From Actinomadura opuntiae (GTDB lineage Bacteria > Actinomycetota > Actinomycetes > Streptosporangiales > Streptosporangiaceae), in NCBI RefSeq assembly GCF_030283205.1, contig NZ_JASNWF010000003.1, positions 1 to 64,000 of the forward strand: a stretch of 64,000 nt of DNA, read 5' to 3'. Under the pieces are notes generated by a model. That model worked only from the letters and a program-made list of their open reading frames with translations, made no database searches and was not told the DNA's origin. Positions 7,021 through 17,262 of the stretch are shown here, piece by piece (within the stretch, counting starts at the first letter, position 1; each line of letters opens with the position of its first letter). The position numbers were made by a program, and so were the translations under genes.

Positions 7021-9345
7021 TCATGACGCCCGCAGAACGATGAGGGCAACGTCGTCGTTCGAGGGTTCGGGGCCGAAGTCGCGGACCGCGCGCTGGATGC
7101 GGGCGGCCACGGCCCCCGCGCTCAGCCCGGTGCAGCCCGCCAGCAGCCGTTCCAGGCCGTGGCCGTCGCCGAGCAGGCGGGTGCCCGAGCGGCGCTCGGT
7201 GACGCCGTCGGTCACGCACAGCAGCACCTCGCCGCGGCGCAGCTCGATCGTGTCGGTGTGGAACTCCACGCCGTCGAACACGCCGAGCAGCGGCTGGGGT
7301 GAGGCGGCGTCGCGGACGCCGCCCTCCGGGTCGAGCACCAGCGGGAGCGGGTGCCCCGCGCTGGCGAGCCTGATCGTCACGCCGTCGCGGCGGCGGCGCA
7401 CGGCGATCTCGCCGTGCAGCAGGGTGAGCAGCCGCCCGCGCTCGCCCTCGCCGAGGATCAGCCGGTTGAGCCGGGCCAGCACGGCCGGGACCGACATATC
7501 CTCGGCGGCGAGGATGCGCAGCGCGTGCCGGGCCAGGCCGGTGACGGCGGCGGCCTCCGGGCCGGTGCCGCACACGTCGCCGATGGCGAACCGCCAGCGG
7601 GACGCCGACTGCGGGCCGCCGGGCCGGACGCCGGCCTCGAACACGTCGTAGAAGTCGCCGCCGACCTCGCTGCCCTCCCCCGCCGGCTCGTACACCACCG
7701 CGACCTCCAGGCCGGGGATCTCGGGGATGCCGGGGGGCAGCAGGCTGCGCTGCAGGGCGCTGCTCATGGCGGTCTGCGCGGAGAACAGCCGGGCGTTGTC
7801 GACGGCGAGGGCGGCGCGGCGGCTCAGCTCCTCGGCCAGCTCGATGGCGCTGCGCTGGAACCGGTCGCCGGCGGGGCGGCCGATGACGATGCAGCCGATG
7901 CGCCGTCCCCGGGCGATCAGCGGGAAGGCGTAGGCCTGGTCGTCGGCGGTGCCGCCGGCCGCGGCGCGGATCTCGTCCGGCGCGCCGGCCGGGCCGTTCC
8001 ACGGGCCGGGGGCGTCCATCGGGGGCGCCTCGCCGGCCTGCTCGAGCAGGTCGCGCAGGCCGTCGGCGCGGGTCTCGTCGGCGTGCCAGACGTAGGCCAG
8101 CCGCGCGGGCTCGGCCTCGGTGACGGTGTAGACGGCGCACCAGGTGGCCAGCCGCGGCACGACGAGCTGGGCGACCAGCGCCATCGTGCGCTCCTGGTCG
8201 AGGGTGCCGGCGAGCAGGTCGCTGGCCTCGGCGACGAAGCTGAGCCAGCCGCGCCAGGACCGTTCCAGCTCGCCCACCCTGGCCTTCTCCAGGGAGAGGG
8301 AGATCTCGTCGGCGAGCCGGCCGAGGCGGGCGCCGTCGGACTCGGCGAACCGGCCGGGGGCCGAGGCGACGGCCACCAGCAGGCCGGTGAGGCGGCCCTG
8401 CGACTCCAGCGGCGCGGCGGCCAGGGACCCGGCCCGCAGCGCGGCGGCGGCCGGATCGGCGGCGTCGGCGGCGACCCACGGGGACCCGGCGCGCACGGCG
8501 GGGGCCAGGCCGCCCACCGTCAGGCCGCCGAGCGGCATCTCCGCGGCGGTGCCGCTCGACGCGCCCATGATCAGGCGTCCGTCGCGTTCGGTCAGCAGCA
8601 CGGCCGCGCCGTCGGCGCCGAGGACGTCCCGCACGGCCGCGACGGCGTCGTCCATGGCCTCGACCGCGGCCGGGGAGCGCAGCAGCCGGTCGCCGGCCGC
8701 GGGGGTCTCCCCCATCCCGTCGGCGTCGAGCCGCTCGCCGCCGAGCCGGTCGTCGCGGGACCGCGCGCCGGAGGCGGCGCCGAGCCCGGCGTCGGCGATG
8801 CCGTCGAGCCCGTCGAGCTCGGGCGGTGCCTGCTTCGCGGTGGGACCGCCCGGTGCCTGTTCGTCCTCGGCGGGCACCGGCGCGTCCCCGGGGTGGGCGG
8901 CCTCGCCGGGCGGCCCGCCGTCGTCGGCACCGGGGCGCGGCAGCCGGAACCACACGCCCTTGGTGCGGCGGTCGTAGGAGACGCCCCAGGAAACGGCCAG
9001 GCGGGCGATGGAGGGCAGCCCGCGGCCGCTGGAGGCGGTGACGCCCGGCATCTCGATGCCGCGGGTGGGGTGCCGGTCGCGGACCTCGATCTCAATGTCG
9101 CCGTCCTCCAGGCGGCAGGACACCTCGAAGGACGTGCCGGCGTAGGCGACCGCGTTGGTGGCCAGCTCGCTGGTGGCCAGCACCGCGTCGTCGGCCGACT
9201 CCTCCATGCCCCAGTCGGCGAGCACCTTCCGGACGAAGCGGCGCGCGTCCGCCACCGCCGCGGCGGCGGACGGAAAGGTCGCCGACGCCGTCTGCCGATC
9301 CAACTGCCGTCCCTCGTTCGAAGCCTGAGTACCCGGTCCGGCCAT
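7021..9345 (-). CDS. osaC: OsaC-like RsbW-GAF-PP2C (SpoIIE) multidomain regulator
   Basis: A 774-aa soluble protein with three parts. Residues about 25-145 are an RsbW-type HATPase (DDAVLATSELATNAVAYAG; GRGLPSIARLAVSWG). The middle has two GAF-like modules (about 215-360 and 385-520). Residues about 545-770 are a SpoIIE/PP2C phosphatase (VVYEPAGEGSEVGGDFYDVF, FAIGDVCGTGPEAAAVTGLARHALR, LLCVTDGVTERR). Streptomyces coelicolor OsaC has this kinase-sensor-phosphatase layout, is encoded beside osaAB, and helps switch off SigB after osmotic stress. Here it is divergent from the OsaA-like kinase. No good Shine-Dalgarno precedes ATG 9345; a TTG at about 9303 with GAGGG upstream is an alternative. The symbol rests on architecture plus synteny. 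Confidence 0.8.
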   Translation of the reverse strand: MAGPGTQASNEGRQLDRQTASATFPSAAAAVADARRFVRKVLADWGMEESADDAVLATSELATNAVAYAGTSFEVSCRLEDGDIEIEVRDRHPTRGIEMPGVTASSGRGLPSIARLAVSWGVSYDRRTKGVWFRLPRPGADDGGPPGEAAHPGDAPVPAEDEQAPGGPTAKQAPPELDGLDGIADAGLGAASGARSRDDRLGGERLDADGMGETPAAGDRLLRSPAAVEAMDDAVAAVRDVLGADGAAVLLTERDGRLIMGASSGTAAEMPLGGLTVGGLAPAVRAGSPWVAADAADPAAAALRAGSLAAAPLESQGRLTGLLVAVASAPGRFAESDGARLGRLADEISLSLEKARVGELERSWRGWLSFVAEASDLLAGTLDQERTMALVAQLVVPRLATWCAVYTVTEAEPARLAYVWHADETRADGLRDLLEQAGEAPPMDAPGPWNGPAGAPDEIRAAAGGTADDQAYAFPLIARGRRIGCIVIGRPAGDRFQRSAIELAEELSRRAALAVDNARLFSAQTAMSSALQRSLLPPGIPEIPGLEVAVVYEPAGEGSEVGGDFYDVFEAGVRPGGPQSASRWRFAIGDVCGTGPEAAAVTGLARHALRILAAEDMSVPAVLARLNRLILGEGERGRLLTLLHGEIAVRRRRDGVTIRLASAGHPLPLVLDPEGGVRDAASPQPLLGVFDGVEFHTDTIELRRGEVLLCVTDGVTERRSGTRLLGDGHGLERLLAGCTGLSAGAVAARIQRAVRDFGPEPSNDDVALIVLRAS

Positions 9346-9614
9346 CGTGGCAGACCGGCCGGCCGCCCGGCCACGAGAGTCGCGAACCGGGGCCGCGGAA
9401 CGCCTCTGACCTGGTGAGCGCGCCCCCCGTCACAACACGACAGACCGTAACACGAAGACTACGGGCCCCCGATCCGCGACCTATGCCGCGTGTCCCCCGT
9501 CAGCGCGCTATTCGGGTTCCGGAACGGCCGGCAACGTAGAGTACTGATGGGGCCGGGAGGCGGTCCGGACGGACCGGTCCAGCCCGGCGACCGCGGGCCA
9601 GGAGGAAGAAGAGC

Positions 9615-12600
9615 ATGCCGCGTACAGCGTCCCGTGCCCGCCCCGCGGGCGGGTCTCGCGACACCACGCCGCGTTACAGCGACGCCGATCTCGAACCGCT
9701 GCTGAAGGCGCTGACCGCCGTCCGCGACGGCAGGACGGCCGCCGAGCTGAACGTGCCCGGCGAGGGCGCCGTGGCCGAGGCCGCGGCCATCCTCGACGAG
9801 ATCCGGCGCAACGGCCACGACCTGGCCGCCGGGCTGTCCCGGGTGCGGCGCGAGATCGGCCGCGAGGGGCAGCTGCGCGGCCGGCTGGCGCCCGGACCGC
9901 TGCGCGGGAGCTGGGCGGCGGCCGTCGAGGACGCCAACGCGATCATCGACAAGCTGACCGACCTGGCCACCGGGATGCACCGGGTGGTGGAGGCGGTGGC
10001 GGCCGGCGACCTGAGCCAGCGTGTGGAGCTGCGGGTCCGCGGCCGGCCGATGCGCGGCGAGCTGCTGCGGATGGCCAAGTCGGTGAACGGCATGGTGGAG
10101 CTGCTGGACCAGTTCACCTGGGAGGTCACCCAGTTCGCCCGCGAGGTCGGCACGGAGGGGCGGCTCGGCGGCCAGGCCCCGGCGCGCGGCATGACCGGCC
10201 GCTGGCGGGACGTGACGGCGGCGGTGAACGTGATGGCGGGGCGGCTGACGTCCCAGGTCCGCGACATCGCGGAGGTCACCACGGCGGTGGCGCAGGGCGA
10301 CCTGACCCGGAAGGTGACGGTCGAGGCGACCGGCGAGCTGCAGGAACTGAAGCTGACGGTCAACCAGATGGTCGACCAGCTGTCGGCGTTCGCCGACGAG
10401 GTCACCCGCGTCGCCCGCGAGGTCGGAACCGAAGGACGTCTCGGCGGTCAGGCCAACGTGCGGGGCGTCAGCGGGGTCTGGAAGAACCTGACCGACAACG
10501 TCAACGCGATGGCGAACAACCTGACCTACCAGGTCCGCAACATCGCGCAGGTCACCACCGCCGTCGCCGAAGGCGACCTGGGCAAGAAGATCACGGTCGA
10601 CGCGCAGGGCGAGATCCTGCAGCTGAAGGACACCGTGAACACGATGGTCGACACCCTGTCGGCCTTCGCCGACGAGGTCACCCGCGTCGCCCGCGAGGTC
10701 GGCACCGAAGGACGCCTCGGCGGCCAGGCCAACGTGCCCGGCGTCAGCGGCGTCTGGCGCGACCTGACCAACAACGTCAACGGCATGGCGTCCAACCTGA
10801 CCTACCAGGTCCGCAACATCGCGCAGGTCACCACCGCCGTCGCCGAAGGCGATCTGAGCAAGAAGATCACGGTGGACGCACAGGGCGAGATCCTGGAGCT
10901 CAAGGACACCGTGAACACGATGGTCGACACGCTGTCGGCCTTCGCCGACGAGGTCACCCGCGTCGCCCGGGAAGTCGGCACCGAGGGGCGTCTGGGCGGC
11001 CAGGCGAACGTGCCCGGCGTCAGCGGCGTCTGGAAGGACCTGACGGACAACGTCAACTCGATGGCGAACAACCTGACCATGCAGGTCCGCGGGATCGCCC
11101 AGGTGACGACGGCGGTCGCGCAGGGCGACCTGACCCGCAAGATCGCGGTGGACGCGCAGGGCGAGATCCTGCAGCTCAAGGACACCCTGAACACCATGGT
11201 CGACACGCTGTCGGCCTTCGCCGACGAGGTCAGCCGGGTCGCCCGCGAGGTCGGCACCGAGGGCCGGCTCGGCGGCCAGGCGCACGTCCCCGGCGCCGGC
11301 GGCATGTGGAAGGACCTGACCGACAACGTCAACGGCATGGCGTCCAACCTGACCTACCAGGTCCGCAACATCGCGCAGGTCGCCACGGCCGTCGCGCACG
11401 GCGACCTGACCCGCCGCATCGACGTCAACGCGCAGGGCGAGATCCTCGAGCTGAAGACGACGCTGAACACGATGGTGGACACGCTGTCGTCGTTCGCCTC
11501 CGAGGTGACCCGCGTCGCCCGCGAGGTCGGCAGCGAGGGGCGGCTCGGCGGGCAGGCCGAGGTCGAGGGCGTCTCGGGCACCTGGAAGCGGCTGACCGAG
11601 AGCGTGAACGAGCTGGCCCGCAACCTGACCACGCAGGTCCGCGCGATCGGCGCGGTGGCCAGCGCGGTCGCCACCGGCGACCTGACCCGGACGATCACCG
11701 TGGAGGCGCGCGGCGAGGTCGCCGAGCTGTCGGACAACGTCAACCTGATGGTCGCCACCCTGCGCGAGACGACCCGCGCCAACGAGGAGCAGGACTGGCT
11801 GAAGACCAACCTGGCCCGGATCGGCGGGCTCATGCAGGGGCACCGCGACCTGATGCAGGTCGCCGAGCTGATCATGCGCGAGCTGACGCCGACCGCGAGC
11901 GCCCAGTACGGCGCGTTCTACCTGGCCGAGGGCGGCGAGGAGGCCGAGCTGGTGCTGATCGCCGGGTACGGGACGCGGCGCAGCCGGATCGGCACGGTCC
12001 GGTTCGCGCTCGGCGAGGGCCTGGTCGGGCAGGCGGCGCAGGAGCGCCGGCCGCTGCTGATCAACGACGCGCCGGCCGACTACGTCCGGATCGGGTCGGG
12101 GCTGGGCGAGTCGTCCCCGGTCCACATCATCGTGCTGCCGATCGTGTTCGAGGACGAGGTGCTCGGCGCGATCGAGCTGGCCTCGTTCGGCCGGTTCACC
12201 GACGTCCACCTGGCGTTCTTCAGCCAGCTGATCGAGACGATCGGGGTGACGCTGAACGCGATCCGCGCCAACACCCGCACCGAGGCGCTGCTCGGCGAGT
12301 CGCAGCGACTCGCGCAGGAGCTGCAGGAGCGCTCCGACGAGCTGCAGCGCCAGCAGGGCGAGCTGCGGCACTCCAACACAGAGCTGGAGGAGAAGGCGGC
12401 GCTGCTGGCCCAGCAGAACCGCGCGATCGAGATCCAGAACTTCCAGATCGAGCAGGCCCGGCGGACGCTGGAGGAGCGCGCCGAGCAGCTGGCGATCTCC
12501 TCGCGGTACAAGTCGGAGTTCCTGGCGAACATGTCGCACGAGCTGCGCACGCCGCTGAACAGCCTGCTGGTGCTGGCCAAGCTGCTGTCGGAGAACCAGG

Positions 12601-13853
12601 GCGGCAACCTCACCGACAAGCAGGTGGAGTTCGCCCGGACGATCCACGAGTCCGGCACCGACCTGCTGGAGCTGATCAACGACATCCTCGACCTGGCCAA
12701 GGTGGAGGCCGGGAAGATGGAGGCGCACCCGCAGCGGCTGTCGGTCCCGGCGCTGGTCGACTACGTGGAGGCCACGTTCCGCCCGCTGTCGGTGGACAAG
12801 GGCCTGCAGTTCGGGGTGGAGGTCGCGCCGGACGTGCCGGCGACGCTGAACACCGACGAGCAGCGGCTGCAGCAGGTGCTGCGCAACCTGCTGTCGAACG
12901 CGGTGAAGTTCACCGCCGAGGGCGAGGTCCGGCTGGTGATCGAGCGGGCCGGGGACATCGACTTCACGCTGCCCGCCCTGTGGAACACCCCGGACGTGAT
13001 CGCCTTCCGGGTGATCGACACCGGCATCGGGGTGAGCGCGGACAAGCTGCAGGAGATCTTCGAGCCGTTCCAGCAGGCCGACGGGACCACCAGCCGCCGC
13101 TACGGCGGCACCGGGCTGGGCCTGTCGATCAGCCGGAACATCGCCCGGCTGCTGGGCGGGGAGATCCAGGCCGAGAGCCAGCCCGGCCGGGGCAGCGTGT
13201 TCACGCTGTACCTGCCGGCCCAGTACAGCGAGCCGGAGGGACGTCGCCGGTCCGCGGCGCCGGAGGAGGCGGACGGCGAGGCGCAGGGCGCGCCGGCCCT
13301 GCCGGCGGGCGGCGGCGAGGAGCGCGGAGCCCGGCGCGCGGCGGCCGGAGCGGGCCGCGAGAACGGGCTGGCGGCCGGGCAGCGCGGCGCCGAGCGCGCG
13401 GGGCGGGCGCAGCCCGCGCTGACCGGGATGGTCTCCGAGCCCCCCGCCGACTTCGTCGACACCGTGCTGTCGGGCCGCAAGGTGCTGATCGTCGACGACG
13501 ACGTCCGCAACGTGTTCGCGCTGACGTCCGTCCTGGAGGGATACGGGATGGAGGTCCTGTACGCCGAGGACGGGCAGGCCGGGATCGACCTGCTGCACCG
13601 CAACCCGGACGTGGCGATCGTGCTGATGGACGTGATGATGCCCGGTCTGGACGGCTACGCGACCACGGCGGCGATCCGGCAGATGCCGCAGTTCGCCGAG
13701 CTGCCGATCATCGTGATCACCGCGAAGGTGATGAAGGGCGACCGCGAGAGAAGCCTCGAATCGGGCGCGTCGGACTACGTGCCGAAGCCCGTCGACGTGG
13801 ATCATCTCCTCGACGTCATGAGGAACTGGCTGCAACCCTCCGTCGTCCGCTGA
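9615..13853 (+). CDS. osaA: OsaA-like poly-HAMP hybrid histidine kinase
   Basis: 1412 aa with no transmembrane segment. After a short N-terminus come six ~92-aa HAMP repeat units (about residues 115-720). A GAF domain follows (about 735-890), then a coiled coil (about 895-960). HisKA has [12 protein letters not shown] with His near residue 976, and HATPase has [17 protein letters not shown] and [11 protein letters not shown] low-complexity linker leads to a C-terminal receiver domain ([10 protein letters not shown]; Asp near 1339 in VLMDVMMPG). This is the group III/Nik1-type osmosensor layout and matches Streptomyces OsaA. AGGAGG lies upstream of ATG 9615. The 269-bp gap to osaC contains the palindrome GTTCCGGAAC (9516-9525). 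The osaB-like gene follows 96 bp downstream. Confidence 0.9.
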   Translation: MPRTASRARPAGGSRDTTPRYSDADLEPLLKALTAVRDGRTAAELNVPGEGAVAEAAAILDEIRRNGHDLAAGLSRVRREIGREGQLRGRLAPGPLRGSWAAAVEDANAIIDKLTDLATGMHRVVEAVAAGDLSQRVELRVRGRPMRGELLRMAKSVNGMVELLDQFTWEVTQFAREVGTEGRLGGQAPARGMTGRWRDVTAAVNVMAGRLTSQVRDIAEVTTAVAQGDLTRKVTVEATGELQELKLTVNQMVDQLSAFADEVTRVAREVGTEGRLGGQANVRGVSGVWKNLTDNVNAMANNLTYQVRNIAQVTTAVAEGDLGKKITVDAQGEILQLKDTVNTMVDTLSAFADEVTRVAREVGTEGRLGGQANVPGVSGVWRDLTNNVNGMASNLTYQVRNIAQVTTAVAEGDLSKKITVDAQGEILELKDTVNTMVDTLSAFADEVTRVAREVGTEGRLGGQANVPGVSGVWKDLTDNVNSMANNLTMQVRGIAQVTTAVAQGDLTRKIAVDAQGEILQLKDTLNTMVDTLSAFADEVSRVAREVGTEGRLGGQAHVPGAGGMWKDLTDNVNGMASNLTYQVRNIAQVATAVAHGDLTRRIDVNAQGEILELKTTLNTMVDTLSSFASEVTRVAREVGSEGRLGGQAEVEGVSGTWKRLTESVNELARNLTTQVRAIGAVASAVATGDLTRTITVEARGEVAELSDNVNLMVATLRETTRANEEQDWLKTNLARIGGLMQGHRDLMQVAELIMRELTPTASAQYGAFYLAEGGEEAELVLIAGYGTRRSRIGTVRFALGEGLVGQAAQERRPLLINDAPADYVRIGSGLGESSPVHIIVLPIVFEDEVLGAIELASFGRFTDVHLAFFSQLIETIGVTLNAIRANTRTEALLGESQRLAQELQERSDELQRQQGELRHSNTELEEKAALLAQQNRAIEIQNFQIEQARRTLEERAEQLAISSRYKSEFLANMSHELRTPLNSLLVLAKLLSENQGGNLTDKQVEFARTIHESGTDLLELINDILDLAKVEAGKMEAHPQRLSVPALVDYVEATFRPLSVDKGLQFGVEVAPDVPATLNTDEQRLQQVLRNLLSNAVKFTAEGEVRLVIERAGDIDFTLPALWNTPDVIAFRVIDTGIGVSADKLQEIFEPFQQADGTTSRRYGGTGLGLSISRNIARLLGGEIQAESQPGRGSVFTLYLPAQYSEPEGRRRSAAPEEADGEAQGAPALPAGGGEERGARRAAAGAGRENGLAAGQRGAERAGRAQPALTGMVSEPPADFVDTVLSGRKVLIVDDDVRNVFALTSVLEGYGMEVLYAEDGQAGIDLLHRNPDVAIVLMDVMMPGLDGYATTAAIRQMPQFAELPIIVITAKVMKGDRERSLESGASDYVPKPVDVDHLLDVMRNWLQPSVVR
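10136..11790 (+). repeat. Six tandem 276-bp coding repeats (HAMP array)
   Basis: The peptide [13 protein letters not shown] (or close variant) recurs six times, near 10136, 10412, 10688, 10964, 11240 and 11516, an exact period of 276 bp (92 codons). Units 2-5 are the most alike at DNA level, with long near-identical stretches such as the codons for [16 protein letters not shown]. Each unit carries two alternating HAMP-like helical modules. The last unit runs into [20 protein letters not shown] near 11790. Confidence 0.9.
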
Positions 13854-13949
13854 GGAGGGGAGCCGTCCGGCGGGTAGGGTCGCCGGGGGCGTTGGTGGCA
13901 TGAGCGCGGCCGCACGGCGGGGGCCGGACCGGAATCGGAGAGACGACGC

Positions 13950-14609
13950 GTGGACGACAAGGCGAAGATCCTGCTCGTGGACGACCGCGAGGAGAACCTG
14001 ATCGCGCTGGAGGCCATCCTCAGTTCCCTCGATCAGGATCTGGTCCGGGCGCGTTCGGGCGAGGAGGCGCTGAAGGCGCTGCTCACCGACGAGTACGCGG
14101 TCATCCTGCTGGACGTCGTCATGCCGGGGATGGACGGGTTCGAGACGGCCCGCGACATCAAGCGCCGAAAGAAGACCCGCGACCTGCCGATCATCTTCCT
14201 GACGGCGGTGAACAGCGATCCCGACTACGCGTTCCGCGGTTACGCGGCGGGCGCGGTGGACTTCATCTCCAAGCCGTTCGATCCGTGGGTGCTGCGGGCG
14301 AAGGTGTCGGTGTTCGTGGAGCTGCACACCAAGAACAAGCAGCTGCGCGACCAGACGGCCCTGCTGCGCGAGCAGGCCGCGCTGCTGCGCGAGCAGTCGA
14401 CGCTGCTGAAGGCGCGGGACGCCGGCGCGGCCCGGGGCGACGGGGAGGCCGGGGAGGACGATGGCCCGCGGGTCGCCGACCGGCTGGCCGAGGTGGTGGA
14501 GCAGGCCGAGACGGTGGGCAAGCACCTGCCGCCCGCGCTGCGCGGCGAGTACGAGGAGCTGGAGCGCCGGCTGGATCTGCTGCGGGAGGCCCTGGAGTCC
14601 GGCGGCTGA
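13950..14609 (+). CDS. osaB: OsaB-like response regulator (REC + coiled coil, no DNA-binding domain)
   Basis: 219 aa. Residues 1-125 are a receiver domain (ILLVDDREENLIALE, phospho-acceptor in VILLDVVMPGMDG, ISKPFDPWVLRAKV). Residues about 130-165 form a heptad-like coiled coil (LRDQTALLREQAALLREQ), followed by an acidic/Gly linker and a helical tail (VADRLAEVVEQAETVGKHL). There is no output HTH, so it should act through protein contacts. S. coelicolor OsaB is the same kind of protein and is needed for osmoadaptation with OsaA. The start is GTG 13950. The kinase already has its own receiver, so phosphate could pass between receivers through an unseen phosphotransfer protein. Confidence 0.85.
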   Translation: MDDKAKILLVDDREENLIALEAILSSLDQDLVRARSGEEALKALLTDEYAVILLDVVMPGMDGFETARDIKRRKKTRDLPIIFLTAVNSDPDYAFRGYAAGAVDFISKPFDPWVLRAKVSVFVELHTKNKQLRDQTALLREQAALLREQSTLLKARDAGAARGDGEAGEDDGPRVADRLAEVVEQAETVGKHLPPALRGEYEELERRLDLLREALESGG

Positions 14610-14716
14610 CGTCCCCGCACAGGCGGTGATCGTCCACCGGTGATCGACTGGCCGTGTCCGGTCAGTGACGCTTCGCAGACGGAGGCGCCGGGGAGGGTTC
14701 CGCCGGGAGGTGGGCC

Positions 14717-15748
14717 GTGGACGTCGCCGGGCTGTTCCTCGCCGGCGCCGGGGCGGGGCTGCTGGCGGGCGGCACCACCTGCGCGGCGACCCAGATCGGC
14801 CTGCTGACCGGCGCCGTCGGCGGCGGTGCCGCGGGCGGTGCGGACGGCGCCGGTTCGCGGGCGGCGCGGCCGGTGCGGCAGGTGGCGGTGTTCCTGGCGG
14901 CGAAGCTGGTGTCGCATGTGGTGCTGGGCGCGCTGCTCGGGCTGCTGGGCGGTGCGGTGCAGCCGGGGCCGCGCGTGCGCGGGGCATTGCTGGCGGTCGC
15001 CGCGCTGGTGCTGGCGCTGTTCGCCCTTGACCTGCTGGGTTTCGGGCCGGCGCGGCGGCTGCTGCGGCGGCGCGGGCCGTCCGCACCGAGCCTCGGAGAG
15101 CCGGACGACCACTGCCAGGTGCCGCAGGGCGGACGCTCGAGGCGGCCCGTCGTGCTGGGGGCGGCCACGGTGCTGGTCCCGTGCGGGCTGACGCTCTCGG
15201 CGGAGCTGCTGGCCGTGACGTCGCGTTCGGTGCTGGGCGGCGCCGTGGTGATGGGCGCGTTCGTGCTGGGGACGGCACCGCTGTTCGGGCTCATCGGCGT
15301 CACGGTCGGGCGGGCGATGGCGCTGCTGCGGGGCCGGCTGACCGCGCTGCTCGCCGTGGCGCTGCTCGCGGTGTCGGGCTGGACGATGCTGTCGGGCCTG
15401 CGGCTCGGCGGCTGGCTGCCGTCGGGCGGCGGCGGGACGGCGGCGGCGGACGCGGCGCGGTCCGTCCGGACCGACGCGTCCGGCACCCAGGTCGTGACCG
15501 TGTGGGCGCTGGACCGGGGCTACCGGCCCGCGCTGCTGACCGCGCGGGCCCGCGTGCACACCGTGCTGGTCCTGCGGACGCGGCACACGTCCGGGCACAT
15601 GCGGGTGTTCACCATCCCGAGCCGCGACCGGGACGTGTACCTGCCGGCGACCGGCGAGACGCGGGTCGATCTCGGCGCCCCGGAGCCGGGCCGGATGCGC
15701 TTCATGTGCGCGTCCGGCCACTTCCCCGGGGCGATCACGTTCCGCTAG
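14717..15748 (+). CDS. TauE/SafE-like (UreH-type) membrane protein with C-terminal cupredoxin-like domain
   Basis: 343 aa. The first ~230 residues form about six transmembrane helices with paired cysteine motifs: GGTTCAATQIGLL near residue 22 and VLVPCGLTLSAELL near 155. This is the pattern of the SafE/UreH-like relatives of DsbD and CcdA-type metal/thiol transporters. After a Gly/Ala linker, residues about 255-343 look like an extracytoplasmic cupredoxin strand domain ending RMRFMCASGHFPGAITF; a Cys-x2-His pair resembles a copper site. The start is GTG 14717 with GGGAGG upstream. The fusion suggests copper or heavy-metal handling or envelope redox work; the substrate is unknown. It is convergent with gltX (21-bp gap). 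Confidence 0.75.
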   Translation: MDVAGLFLAGAGAGLLAGGTTCAATQIGLLTGAVGGGAAGGADGAGSRAARPVRQVAVFLAAKLVSHVVLGALLGLLGGAVQPGPRVRGALLAVAALVLALFALDLLGFGPARRLLRRRGPSAPSLGEPDDHCQVPQGGRSRRPVVLGAATVLVPCGLTLSAELLAVTSRSVLGGAVVMGAFVLGTAPLFGLIGVTVGRAMALLRGRLTALLAVALLAVSGWTMLSGLRLGGWLPSGGGGTAAADAARSVRTDASGTQVVTVWALDRGYRPALLTARARVHTVLVLRTRHTSGHMRVFTIPSRDRDVYLPATGETRVDLGAPEPGRMRFMCASGHFPGAITFR

Positions 15749-15769
15749 CGCGCGGCGGCCGGGTCGGGA

Positions 15770-17170
15770 TCAGGACGACGCGGCGAGCCTCGCGCGGGCG
15801 GCGGCGATGCGGGCGAGGGTCCGGTCCCGGCCGAGGATCTCCAGCGACTCGAACAGCGGCAGGCCCACGGTGCGGCCGGTGACGGCGACGCGGACGGGCG
15901 CCTGCGTCTTGCCGAGCTTGAGGCCGTGCTCGGTGCCGATCCGCTCCAGCCGGTCCTTCAGCTCGGCGGCGTTCCACGGCGCGTCCTGGTAGGCGGCCTC
16001 GGCGGCGGCGAGGATCGCGTCGGCGGGCCCCTTCATCGCCTTGCTCCAGGACTGCTCGTCCTGCGGCGGCTCGTCCAGGCACGCGAAGTCGATCATCTGC
16101 ACGATCTCCGACAGCAGCGCGACGCGGGTCTGCGCGAGCGGCGCCAGCTCGGCGAACACCGCGACGTCCACGTCGAACGGCGCCTCCTGCAGGAACGGCA
16201 GGCACTCGGCGATGAACTTCTCCACCGGCAGCGCCCGGATGTACTCGCCGTTGATGGCGCGCAGCTTCTTGACGTCGAAGAAGGCCGGCGAGGAGTTGAC
16301 GTCCTCGATGCGGAACTCGTCGACGATCACGTCCCAGGGGACGATCTCGCGGTCGCCGGACGGTGCCCAGCCGAGCAGCATCAGGTAGTTGCGCATGGCC
16401 TCGGCGAGGTAGCCCTCGGCCCGGTAGTCCTCCAGCGCGACCTTGTCGCGGCGCTTGGACAGCTTCTGCCGCTTCTCGTTGACGATCACCGGGACGTGCG
16501 CCCAGACGGGCGGCTCGCCGCCGAGCGCCTCCCACAGCAGCTGCTGCTTGGGCGCGTTGGACAGGTGCTCCTCGCCGCGCACCACGTGGGTGATGCCCTG
16601 GCTCATGTCGTCGACCGCGTTGGCCAGCAGGAAGGTGACCGACCCGTCGGCGCGGGCGATGACGAAGTCCTCCAGCACGGCGTTGTCGAAGACGGGCTTG
16701 CCGCGCAGCAGGTCGACGACGGTGGTCTGGCCCTCGTCGGGGGTGCGGAAGCGCAGCGCCCGGCCGGGGCCGGGCTCCAGGCCGCGGTCGCGGCAGAACC
16801 CGTCGTAGCCCTTGTGCTGGTCGCCGGTGCGGGCGACGATGGCCTCGCGGCTGCAGTCGCAGTAGTAGGCGCGGCCCCGCTCCTTCAGCGTCCGGGCCGC
16901 CTCGGCGTGCTTGTCGGCGTTGGCGGACTGGAAGTAGGGGCCCTCGTACTGCTCGCCGTCCATGCCGAGCCACGCCAGGGCGCGGATGATGCCCTCGGTC
17001 CATTCGGGGCTGTTGCGCGAGGCGTCGGTGTCCTCGATCCGCAGGACGAGCGTGCCGCCGGACTGGGCCGCCATCACCCAGTTGAACAGCGCGGAGCGGG
17101 CGCCGCCGACATGGAACATGCCGGTCGGCGAGGGCGCGAAACGTACCCGGATCGAAGAGCTCGAAGACAT
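15770..17170 (-). CDS. gltX: Glutamyl-tRNA synthetase
   Basis: 466-aa class I aminoacyl-tRNA synthetase that charges tRNA-Glu (and in actinobacteria usually also tRNA-Gln, corrected later by GatCAB). The ATP motif (HIGH equivalent) is [11 protein letters not shown], His20. The second motif is KLSKR near residue 250 (KMSKS equivalent). [15 protein letters not shown] and [23 protein letters not shown] blocks are present. The C-terminal anticodon-binding domain is complete. A four-Cys zinc site is not obvious around YYCDCSRE. The start is ATG 17170. It is probably monocistronic; no tRNA gene is adjacent. Confidence 0.97.
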   Translation of the reverse strand: MSSSSSIRVRFAPSPTGMFHVGGARSALFNWVMAAQSGGTLVLRIEDTDASRNSPEWTEGIIRALAWLGMDGEQYEGPYFQSANADKHAEAARTLKERGRAYYCDCSREAIVARTGDQHKGYDGFCRDRGLEPGPGRALRFRTPDEGQTTVVDLLRGKPVFDNAVLEDFVIARADGSVTFLLANAVDDMSQGITHVVRGEEHLSNAPKQQLLWEALGGEPPVWAHVPVIVNEKRQKLSKRRDKVALEDYRAEGYLAEAMRNYLMLLGWAPSGDREIVPWDVIVDEFRIEDVNSSPAFFDVKKLRAINGEYIRALPVEKFIAECLPFLQEAPFDVDVAVFAELAPLAQTRVALLSEIVQMIDFACLDEPPQDEQSWSKAMKGPADAILAAAEAAYQDAPWNAAELKDRLERIGTEHGLKLGKTQAPVRVAVTGRTVGLPLFESLEILGRDRTLARIAAARARLAASS

Positions 17171-17262
17171 GCCCCCCAGGGTAGAGCGCGCGGGGGCCCG
17201 CTCGCGCCCCGATCAGGGCGCGCCGCCCGGCGTGGCGGGCCCCCGTCGCGGCGCGGCCCCCG

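Noticed and set aside
10136..11790. Regular repeats that could suggest a CRISPR-like array
   Set aside because: The 276-bp period, continuous reading frame and HAMP protein motifs show a coding repeat.
9459..15278. 1939-codon open frame on the minus strand opposite the OsaA/OsaB-like genes
   Set aside because: It is the GC-rich antisense shadow of well-supported genes; its translation is Arg/Gln/His/Pro-rich without domain motifs.
15749..17262. tRNA genes next to glutamyl-tRNA synthetase
   Set aside because: No cloverleaf or TTCNANNC-type T-arm was found in the short gaps around gltX.
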